This document shows positions 55,785 to 64,000 of a stretch of 64,000 bases of DNA, piece by piece. Every line of letters starts with the position of its first letter. Within the stretch, counting starts at the first letter, position 1. The notes beneath the pieces are model-generated. The model was not told the origin of the DNA, ran no database searches, and saw nothing but the letters and a program-made list of their open reading frames with translations. Made by a program: the position numbers and the translations under genes. The stretch comes from Rhynchopus euleeides (Eukaryota > Euglenozoa > Diplonemea > Diplonemida > Diplonemidae), in contig OY723266.1 of NCBI GenBank assembly GCA_963210315.1, positions 124,001 to 188,000 on the forward strand, given 5' to 3'.

Positions 55785-56906
55785 TTATGTGCTGTACAGC
55801 GGCTTCTCCACCGCCAGAAGCTCCCTGGTGCGGTCGTTGTAGAAGAAGGTCGTGATCTCGACCTGGTCCCACGCAGGCTCCTCGAAGATGAGCGTCTTCA
55901 GGGTGACCTCCGACGAGTGTGCGGTGTAGTACGCCTCCAGCGCCTGGATCTCCGCCTCGATGCGCGCGTCAGACCCACCCTGTCGGATGGTGTCCTTGCG
56001 CAGCAGCTCTGCCACCTCCTCGAAGGTGGGCTCCTTCGTCACCAGGCGCCCGGGGTAGGTCTTCCGCAGGTGCCCGAACAGCGACCAGTTGCTGCACGCC
56101 CTCTGGTTCTTCGACGACGGGCAGTTCACGGCGTACGCCTGCATCCCCCACATGGCAGGGCTGAAGCTGATCGGCGTCAGCAGCTCCGGGCTCGTCACCG
56201 ACACCTGCGCCGTGATGTCCTCCCCAGACCACACGAAGGTGACGGTGACGCGGCGGTACTTCTCGTCCACGCCGTTCCGCACAGAGTAGAAGTCGGCAAA
56301 CCCAGAGAACTCACCCACGCACGGGCCCGACGCGCCGGGTGCCTCGATGTTCTTGAAGGACGTCAGCGTCAGCGCGAGCGTCGGGTTCGTCGTGCTGCGC
56401 CCCCACACGGTGCAGCCCTCGCCGCAGTACCCCGTCTCGTCGTAGGTGGAGTCAAGGTGCCCCAGCTGCTCGTATGCCGCCACAAGGCTCTTGATCACAC
56501 CGTTGAAGGTGGCAGTGCACTCCGTGCGTGCCCCGAACACAAGGGCGGGCAGGCCCCCCGCCGGGCAGTCGCACGTCTTCGCCTCACGCAGCGTCTGCTC
56601 CCTGACCACGGTGCACGGCCCCGCCGCCTTGCACAGCACGTCCGCCGCCCCGGTCGACTTGCCCGTCACCTCACAGATCTCAGACGACACGTTCGCCACA
56701 ACCGCAGGCTGCACGTTCGTGCTGCACCTCCCGGTCCACCCCAGCCAGATGGCCTGGGTCTCCCCCGAGGCACCGCACTGCTTGGTCGCAGTCCGCGGCG
56801 CAGCTGTCTCTGTGTACCGAGGCGTGCAGTACTCGGGGCACCGCACCGAACACGCGGACGCCTTCGTGGCAATCACTGCCAGCACAAACATGGCTGCGGC
56901 ACGCAT
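55785..56906 (-). CDS. Secreted cysteine-rich protein of unknown function
   Basis: A 373-residue frame from ATG 56906. MRAAAMFVLAVIATKASA is a signal peptide, followed immediately by CSVRCPEYC. About sixteen cysteines lie mostly in the first half (for example CKAAGPCTVV, CDCPAGG, GYCGEGCTVWG), suggesting disulfides in an extracellular or lumenal domain. Later parts contain beta-strand-like sequence (RRVTVTFVWSGEDITAQVSV) and an acidic helix (EEVAELLRKDTIRQGGSDAR). No transmembrane anchor or catalytic motif is visible, and I recognise no family. Codon choice is strongly GC-ending, as in its neighbours. Confidence 0.72.
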   Translation of the reverse strand: MRAAAMFVLAVIATKASACSVRCPEYCTPRYTETAAPRTATKQCGASGETQAIWLGWTGRCSTNVQPAVVANVSSEICEVTGKSTGAADVLCKAAGPCTVVREQTLREAKTCDCPAGGLPALVFGARTECTATFNGVIKSLVAAYEQLGHLDSTYDETGYCGEGCTVWGRSTTNPTLALTLTSFKNIEAPGASGPCVGEFSGFADFYSVRNGVDEKYRRVTVTFVWSGEDITAQVSVTSPELLTPISFSPAMWGMQAYAVNCPSSKNQRACSNWSLFGHLRKTYPGRLVTKEPTFEEVAELLRKDTIRQGGSDARIEAEIQALEAYYTAHSSEVTLKTLIFEEPAWDQVEITTFFYNDRTRELLAVEKPLYST

Positions 56907-57119
56907 TGTTGATGTAATAATTCTCCTGCTATGATGCGGGGGGTGATTGATGTGCGGACAATCAAAGAAGAATTACAAATTACACAACTAGAAGAAGCAG
57001 TTGGGGGCGGCGAAGCTGGGGGTCGGCCGGGTGCAAGTGGCACAGCAAGTGGCGCACAGCATGGGATGGGCCTTTCAGAAGGCAATGGGTGCATCGCTGG
57101 AGTCGTGTGGGGGGCTGTG

Positions 57120-57272
57120 CACTCGTGGCGAGACAGGGAAGGCAGCGAGTGGAGCTGACGGCGACCCCGGTGATCGACCCGAAGACGTACGTGCAGTTAG
57201 GGGACCTGATGCCGGTGGTCGTCATGGAAGAAGTGCCCCCAGACGTAGAAGAGGTCAACGAGGACGGTCCAG
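57120..57272 (+). other. Possible plus-strand exon, coding-like composition
   Basis: The frame VELTATPVIDPKTYVQLGDL, then MPVVVMEEVPPDVEEVNEDG, has almost all codons ending in G or C, as in the real genes here. It stops being coding-like at a GGTCCAG|GTAGG. That donor does not match the GTATG rule of the other introns, and no partner exon is found. If real, it would be the only gene on the plus strand. Confidence 0.25.
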
Positions 57273-58018
57273 GTAGGAGGGAAAGTGGAAAAAACCCCAG
57301 CCTCCTCCGGCCAAAACCACATTATGCGGCCAGGCTGTGTCCGAGATGCGGGGGAAGGGAGGGAGGGCGGGGCGGTGGCGGGGGTCGGTGGCTCAACTGC
57401 GGGGAGGGGCATATTATTTTCCGGGTTGCAGAGATGAGCCCCCTTGCCTGCAGCAACATGGCACGGCCCCACCCCTCTCCCTCCCTCCCACCCCCCCCCC
57501 CCCCGGGCCCCCCCACCCACTCCCCTCCCCTCCAGTGCGGCCTCCCCACACACACACAGCCCCACCACAGAGGCTTTAACATTGGCGATCGCGCTCTCTG
57601 CCCGGAACCTGCCTCGTGTGCCCAGCCCCGGGCTCATATCAATATCACAGTCTACGACGGGCATGGCAGGGTGCGCGCATCAGCAGGCTAGGGAGATGAC
57701 ACACAGCATCCGAGATGTGTGCAGGTGATGATGCGGGAAACGGGAGGTGAAAGGGGTGCCCCAAAAATGAGGGCAGTGCAGTGGCAGAGAAGGTACTGCG
57801 GTGTGGCATATGTGTGTGTGCGTGGGGTAGGGGGTGGGAAGGGGGGAAGCGAAGTTGAAGGAATGGAAACCGGAGATATATGGCCTTCGCTTCAGTCGAT
57901 ACGCAGGCCCACGGATGTGCGGTGGGGTGGGGGGAGAGAGAGAGAGAGACTCAATCACCCCCCTTGATGAGAAAGCATGTAGCCTGTTGTCACGACACAG
58001 CAGACAGATAGACACACA

Positions 58019-58071
58019 GGGTGGGCTATGATCCGCGCAGGATCTCCCCACACAAAACGTGGTCACCACAC
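58019..58071. repeat. 53-bp dispersed repeat, copy 2
   Basis: Identical to 22998-23050. It lies about 400 bp downstream of the helicase stop codon, again on the 3' side of a gene. Confidence 0.75.
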
Positions 58072-58475
58072 CCACACACACAAAAACATCGGCCCCTTCC
58101 TGAAGCTGCAGATCTACACCGAAAAAGGAGTCCACAAATGAGGCCACGCCCGTTTGCGTTTGCGGTTCCGGTTGCAGTTTGCAGCAGGAGGCGGGGTTGG
58201 TGATGGTGGTGGTGGAGGTGGGGGGAGGTGTCGTGACGCCGAGAGAAAAGATTAAGGCACACAGAGGCTGTGTTCCCGGCGATGGTGAAGAAAAGGGTAC
58301 CCAGGTGGGGGTGCCCCCCACGGCCTCCACTTCACTCGGGTGGTTGGTCAGACCAAAAATGACCAGGCCCTGGATAGGCCACCGTGCAAGGTTGGACAGG
58401 GGGGGAGGGGCTTGTGTTCTGCCCCCACCCCCACCCAACCCGCTTCTCCGACACACCACAGCAGCATGTAGGAGA

Positions 58476-61400
58476 CTAGCGGAATGCGGAAGGCACGCGG
58501 GAAACCCTTGCCGGTGTGGCGATGTCGCGCCCCACAGGCTTGGTCCGGTTGATGGGCATGGGTTCGGCCCACATGCCGTACTTTGCCATCCGGGCCTTCA
58601 TCTTGTCGCGGTTGACAGGCGGCAGCAGCAGGTTTGCACGAGGATCCTTCACGTTCTTCGCAACACCCATGAGCGATCCCGGCACCTTCTCGCGCCAGAG
58701 GCGCAGCGGGTTCTGAATAGCACGCCTGTCGCCTGTCCCCTTCGTCGAGTATTGGAGCTGCGGGGGGTGGTGGTGGTGGGAAGAGGAAAGCCCAGGGCCT
58801 GGTGGGAGATGGCATGTGGTTGTCTCCCACAGGAGGCGCATTCACCCATAGGGGGGCCTTCGCTCAGAAATACAGAGAAGTGAGAAAACATGAGCCGCCT
58901 CACAACACTTTGGCTGTGAAGCGACACAGCTTGGCACACAGTGGCACAGAGCGAAGGCACCCGTAAAAACAGGGGCTTTCTGCGGGGAACACAGGGAAAA
59001 GCAGTGCATGTGATGAAGGGTATCATACCTTCCACAGGAAGGCCATGTGCTTCTGTGCGAGCAGCTTCTTCGGGTAAGGGTTTGCCTTGTTGCGCCCCAG
59101 AGGGTCCCTGTGTGCAGCAGAGGAGGTGTGCATGGTGTGCATGGTGTGAGGGTGGGCAACAGATGCAGGACAGGGCTGGCGATGGCTGCAGCGGCAAGCC
59201 ATGTGCAGGCATACCTCGGGTTGGGCATCTTGGTGAAGGCCCTGTTAAGGGTCTGGTGCGCCATCTTCCTTTCTTCCTCCCTGTGGTGCGGGTGGGTGGG
59301 TGGGTGATGCATTTTGGTGTCGCCATTATCCCCCCCACCCCCCAATTTTGGCAGGGACCGAGCCTGCCTCAGGTGCAGCAAATAACATGGAGTTCCGCTT
59401 CGAACGCAGAACACTGTGAAGCGTTTGTTGTTGCTTACAAGGCAACGCACGCGGTGATCAGCCCCGACGCTGAACCACACTGCCTACAGAGGCAGAACAA
59501 GATATAACCCCGATGTGTCCCGCCCAAACCCACCGGAAACACTCCATACTTGTTGATGAACCCACGCCTCACGAGCTCAGCCCAGCGGAGGGTGAGGGCC
59601 TGGCGCTTCTTCTTCCACCACTGTGCGGGTGTGGTGCGGAACGCAGCCGCGTCTGTACCCATTCCCTCCAGCGACTTGCCCCTCGCCAGCCTGTGCTCCA
59701 TGTGCAGCACGAGGCGCTTCTCCAGGCTGTTGCCCTGGTCCACAAGGTTGAACACAGTCCCCTGGCGCCCCATGCGCCCGGCACGTCCCACCCTCAGGAG
59801 ATAGTCAGATGTGTAGGCCGGCACGTCGTAGTTGATGACGCAGTGCACCGGGTGGTCCAGCCCACGCGCTGCCAGCTCCGTGGTGAGCAACAGGTTCACC
59901 TCCCCAGTCGCCCACTTCTCAAACTGCGCCACACGCGCCGAGTGCCCGAATGCGCCTTGATGGGCGCCGAACACCGCAAACTGGACACCGTCATACATAA
60001 GCCGCTTCGCCACCTCCTTCATGCGGGCAATGTGGGATACAAAAATGATGGTCCGCGCGCCCTTCGCTGGCCTCATGGTGGGCAGCAACCCAGGGAGGCC
60101 GGTGAAGGGTGCCGCCTTCAGCTTGACGGGGCCAAACACCACATCCGGCCCGTCGGAAACAGTCGGCATCAGCATGTCGCTGCGGGCTGCCGCCGAATCC
60201 TTCACCACGGGAACCAGTGCTTCTTGCATAACGCTCTGCAGCCCCGGCGTGCCCTCGACCCGCGGCTTTGGGGGGTTCTGCGAGGAGATCTCCGACAGCA
60301 GCATCGAACCGGGCAACAACAGCTTCGGGCTGGGCGCGGGGAGGGCCTCACGCTCAATGTAATCCTCGTCGTACTCCTTGAGGTACGACTGGCGGAACGA
60401 CTTCCGAAGCAGCCGCTTCTGATCCGCCTGGGGAAGGTCCACCCCGTCGTCATGCTTCGCTGTCGCCCACGACCCCTGGTCGAGGGGTGAGTACTCCCCC
60501 GTCTCAAACGTGATGGCATCGGGGAACCAGAAGTTCTTTTTGCTCTTCTCCTGCCTCTCGTGCGCCTCCCGGTCTGTCCGGAACCCATTCCTAGAGAGCA
60601 GCCCCATCAGGGTGAGGTACTTGCCGGTCTTCGTGACGGGGATAAACCGATGCAAGAGATTACGGGGCGCAACGTGCATGTCATCCGTCACGGCACGCAC
60701 GGCATGGGGGATCCAGTTCCTGACACGCTCCGTATACTGCTTCGTCAGGCAGTTGGAAGAGAGGTAGAACTGCACCTTGTGCCGCCCCAGGTAGCTGTCG
60801 CGGATGAACTGCTTTTTGAGGAGGGGCTTCATGATCTCGTGGAAGATCTCAGCATCGTACGTCGCCTTCTTCCCGAGCGACCCGCCGACCGTGACGTCCG
60901 CCTCGTCGAAGACAATCTGTTTGATGTCGCTCTCGACGACGTCGCCCATCTCGACAGCACGCTGGTATGCCCCCGGGGTGGTGACGAGGATGTCGAACAT
61001 CTCCTCCACCTCGCGCAGGCGCTCCGACATCGAGTGCGAGCCGTACATCTCTGCGGCACGCATGCCGGAGACGTGGGCGAAGCGGTTGGCGATGCCCCAG
61101 ATCTGGTGGCACAGCTCGAAGCTCGGGGCGAAGATGACGGCGCGGGGGCGCTTGTCGCGGAGCTCGACACCCGCAGCCCGGTCCATCAGCATCCGGTGGA
61201 AGAGGGGGATCATGAAGGCGAGGGTCTTGCCGGTGCCTGTGGCGCTGCACATCATCACCGTCTTGCCCTTCAGCGCCATGGGGACCACGGTCTGCTGGAT
61301 GTTGGAGGGCACTGAGACGCCGGATTCCCAGATGGCCTGGTGGACCGCCCCGTGGAGTTGCATCGATTCAAATGTCTTCGTCGCGACGGGGCGTGTGCTG

Positions 61401-61732
61401 AGGTCCTCCCGGTTCGCAACCTTCAACATCCGGTGCTGGCTGCGCCTGTCTTGTATGTTGCGCATCCTGGTGTGCGGCTGGGCTCGCGCCTGGAACATGT
61501 CGAGGTTCGGGACCTTCACGTTGTACATATCAGGAATCTTTTTGAGGACCGACATGTTGGCGTGCGACATGCGCTCCATCGACGTCCTCAACGAGATGGA
61601 CGACTGTCTCCTCCGCTGCCCTCCCAGCGGCTGCCGCGCTGCCGCATTGCGGAGGCTGGCCTGGGGCGGGTGCCCCGACACCAGCAGCGCCGCGACGGCG
61701 CATCGCGCAGGCGAGGGCGCAGCGCACTGCAT
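58476..61732 (-). CDS. DEAD-box RNA helicase, four exons, probably mitochondrial
   Basis: Exons are 61732-59550, 59280-59215, 59107-59029 and 58757-58476, totalling 869 residues. All three donors are GTATG and phases agree. ATG 61732 is the first after a TTCTGCAG acceptor. The N-terminus is Arg/Ser/Ala-rich with almost no acidic residues (MQCAAPSPARCAVAALLVSG), like a mitochondrial presequence. Motif I SATGTGKT is at residues 163-170, motif Ib TTPGAY at 251-256, motif II DEAD at 276-279, motif V LLTTELAARGLDHP and motif VI RVGRAGRMG. Motif III is altered (YLSSN instead of SAT). The two RecA lobes are separated by an insertion of about 200 residues. The basic C-terminal tail, encoded by three small exons, is unlike standard helicases. 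A role in mitochondrial RNA or ribosome biogenesis is likely. Confidence 0.87.
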
Positions 61733-62137
61733 GGTCACCAGAGAGACGACACACGCGCGCCGCCGCGCCCCCACCTCGCCCCCCTCCCCTCCCTTATCAG
61801 CAGTAGCGCTGCAGAAGTAGTAGTGTTGGGAGAGGGTGGGGGAGGGGGTGCAGCGGGTTGCTGCAGACGAGGGCCCTGCTGGCGGGTGGTGGTGGTGGTG
61901 TGGGAGACGGGGCAGGCTGTGTCCACAACGAGAGAGGGGGTTTGATCGTCGAGAGTGAGTGGAAAAGTAAGTCTCCCAGCACCTTCCTTACAACGAGAGA
62001 GAGGGGGGGGGGGGCGGCAGTGTCAAGCAGCAGGATAACCTCCCCGTGAGTGGCGAGCCCAAAAAAAATGCCGGGCAATGCGATTATGCGTTTGGCAAAC
62101 TATTGCGAAACAGTCCCCCCCTCCCCCCCCCCCCCCC
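61733..62137. other. Intergenic spacer ending in a C homopolymer
   Basis: No gene. A run of about 27 bases that are nearly all C (62115-62140) directly abuts the transposon target site. Confidence 0.5.
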
Positions 62138-62145
62138 CCCTAGGG

Positions 62146-62913
62146 CAGTGAAGGCAAAATACGCGTATTTTTCAGAATCCCGATTTTAAAAATACGTTGA
62201 ACGTTCAGCGTATTTGAACGTTTCTCACATTGCCTACCGTCTGCAGGGGCCACCAGTCACAAACACGCCTTTCCTCAAGCAGAGCAAGGGCGAGTTGGTG
62301 GCACCAACGACAACCGTGCGGAAGACGTCCTTGGAGCACGATTTTACAGCGACTTGCTTCGCGATGCAGTCGACAACATATCCCTTGTCCTTTGCTCCAT
62401 GAAGCGGGCTGGTGCAGTTGAGGTGAACCCCTGCCGGTGGGATATGCCATCCGGTTCTCCCATGCGGGATATCCCATACGTCCTGTACCCGTAGCTCAGG
62501 TTCGGCCAGCTCACGTTCGGCCATCCACTTCCTCTACACGACGGACTCCAGCCGGTCGAGTGGGGTAAAACTGGGAGATACGTCGAGAGGGGGTTGGTAC
62601 CCCCGCTTTTCCGGAGTTCAACCCTGAAAAGAGGGGGTACCAACCACCCCTTTCCGGGTCCCGCCCCTTCTGGGACTACAGAACCCCTCTTTCACCGACT
62701 TTTCGCCACGCGTGACACTCTCCACCACAGGTGTCCCCTTTAGTGTGTGCAGGGGGCCCACCCCCTACTGCTAGGGGGGGTTTCATGTGTAGAGTGCACC
62801 CAGTGGGTGAAAACGCTCAAAAGCCAAAAAAACGTTCAACTTCGACGCATTTTTTTAAAAATACGTTGAACGTTCAAATACGTTGAACGTTTTTTACGTA
62901 TTTTCTATCACTG
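62146..62913. mobile_element. Non-autonomous hAT-type DNA transposon, 768 bp
   Basis: Terminal inverted repeats are CAGTGAAGGCAAAATACG at the left and, on the complementary strand, CAGTGATAGAAAATACG at the right. The element is flanked by perfect 8-bp duplications CCCTAGGG (62138-62145 and 62914-62921), the size made by hAT transposases. Subterminal AT-rich blocks repeat ACGTTGAACGTTC several times at both ends, as hAT elements often do. The interior has no transposase. The minus frame 62234-62524 is open for 96 codons but matches nothing I know. A long hairpin sits at 62592-62643. Confidence 0.82.
62592..62643. repeat. Hairpin inside the hAT-type element
   Basis: GTTGGTACCCCC-G-CTTTTC pairs with GAAAAG-A-GGGGGTACCAAC around a 14-base loop: 18 paired bases with one mismatch. 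Confidence 0.8.
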
Positions 62914-62921
62914 CCCTAGGG

Positions 62922-64000
62922 GGGGGTCACTGCTAAGGAAAAGTGGTAGACAAACAGCAATTTTTCCGACACCCCCATTCCGACCCCCGGAGAGCCTATT
63001 TTTGGGTATCTGTTGGCCGATATGTGGTGGAAAACAGGTTTTAGGCCCATTTCGGTGATTTTTGACACCCGGGAAGGCATTTTTCGCCCATTTTAATTTT
63101 TCCTACCAGAACTTGTACCTCGGGGTAGTAGCGTGGCTTCGTCATTTTTTGACTACGACCACTGGGAGAGGCATTGTATCAAGTTCCGCATACATATCAT
63201 CCACGAGGTTCTCCTGGAGCTCAAGTATGGTGAATTCATCCTGGTGGAGCCCGCTCTCCTCGGCGCGATCCATCAATTCAGCACCCCGTTTCCTTCCCAG
63301 GAAGCTGCGGATCTCGCCCTGTTTGTGGGTCAAGTATCTCCCGGAACGCTTCCTGGGCAGTTGTCTGGGGCGCGGTAGCTTCGCAAATGCGCGCACATCC
63401 TCTGCCGAGGGTACAGGAGGATTTCCCCACCTCAGTATTCACTATTCCGCTTGCGTTGACCTGTGCGAGTGCAGTCACCGTTGAGGCTGTACACTGAAAG
63501 CGGCTGATCAGCTGTACTGTCACTGACGAGAGGAGACCCTCCAGCCAGTCGTGCACCACACCTGTTTGAATTTGATCCACACCGACCTCGGCTCACGTCA
63601 GCACTAGGGTGCGAGCGCTGCAGTGGAGTATGTGTTCGTACAGGGGCAACCGTGCCACCTGTGCTGCACCTTCACCACGGTGTGCTTCCGGTACAACAAC
63701 CGGTAGGTACCTTCTTGTGCGATATCTGCGACCTGCAGCACCGCCATCTCACAGCAGGGCTTGCACCGCTGTTCCGATAGACTCCACAGGAACCTCTCGG
63801 CAGCTTTGAAGGGTGGAACAGAGCTTTTCTTGGCCCATTGCATGTTGATCGCGACGAGACCTTGCCCACGGGGGGTAGGCAAGGTACAAGTTGTGGTATG
63901 GAAAATTAGGATGGGGTCTGAGAGGGTAACAAGGCCACAGATCATGTTGTAGTGGGGGTATTTCCGGGTTCCGACACATTCTGGACCGATTTTTCATATT
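62922..64000. other. Right-edge sequence with unassigned minus-strand frames
   Basis: Minus frames at 63142-63396 (IRSFLGRKRGAELMDRAEES; LQENLVDDMYAELDT), 63278-63580 and 63604-63945 (FKAAERFLWSLSEQRCKPCC) have protein-like composition but lie in different registers. They have no recognised family and no GTATG-type junctions linking them. They may be a decayed gene or mobile-element remains. The 62922-63120 part is AT-richer and apparently non-coding. Confidence 0.3.

Larger units (their letters stand above)
56907..58475. other. Intergenic spacer with a 53-bp repeat and a possible antisense exon
   Basis: It includes the exon-like block at 57120-57272 on the plus strand, a poly-C run near 57487-57505, a GA microsatellite near 57930-57948 and the second 53-bp repeat copy at 58019-58071. 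No minus-strand gene is evident. Confidence 0.4.

Overview
The window is nuclear DNA of a protist-like eukaryote: GC-rich, with cis-introns, long intergenic spacers and many simple repeats. Every gene I can support lies on the minus strand, over about 61 kb. All eleven intron donors I could place begin GTATG. Most first ATGs sit a short way downstream of a pyrimidine-rich tract ending in AG. One-directional gene order plus such acceptors fits polycistronic transcription with spliced-leader trans-splicing. Together with cis-introns this suggests a euglenozoan such as a diplonemid; a dinoflagellate is the main alternative. The lineage is inference, and no spliced-leader gene was found.

Layout from left to right (transcription runs right to left). 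1-1003 holds the start of a protein with two cyclic-nucleotide-binding-like folds. 2445-6762 holds two tandem paralogues of unknown function whose N-terminal parts are almost identical. 8414-11600 holds two paralogues with an N-terminal ubiquitin-like segment and WD40 repeats; the second carries a frameshift. 12483-13703 is a tubulin-tyrosine-ligase-like enzyme. 14732-21040 is a sideroflexin-like mitochondrial carrier. Its 5.1-kb first intron holds three arrays of a 31-bp satellite and an orphan exon from a class III nucleotide cyclase. 23151-33291 is a DMXL/Rav1 homologue of about 3,033 residues in three exons, with a duplicated exon.

35972-38329 is a secreted lamin-tail-domain protein with three 199-residue repeats. 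40276-47994 is an API5 homologue in four exons. Its 5.6-kb third intron holds two identical 251-bp repeats, two minisatellites and a zinc-knuckle fragment. 49176-50150 is a secreted AA10-type lytic polysaccharide monooxygenase closely resembling bacterial enzymes, and 50950-51402 is a small secreted LysM protein. 52779-54383 is an APC-family amino acid permease. 55785-56906 is a secreted cysteine-rich protein. 58476-61732 is a DEAD-box helicase in four exons with a likely mitochondrial presequence. 62146-62913 is a non-autonomous hAT-type transposon with a perfect 8-bp target duplication. The last kilobase has only unassigned open frames.

Most neighbours are not an obvious functional pathway. 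The exception is the LPMO and LysM pair, both secreted and both plausibly aimed at chitin or a similar polysaccharide. Sideroflexin and the helicase are both likely mitochondrial. Repeats are concentrated in two introns of essential-looking genes, while the other introns measure about 95-770 bp.
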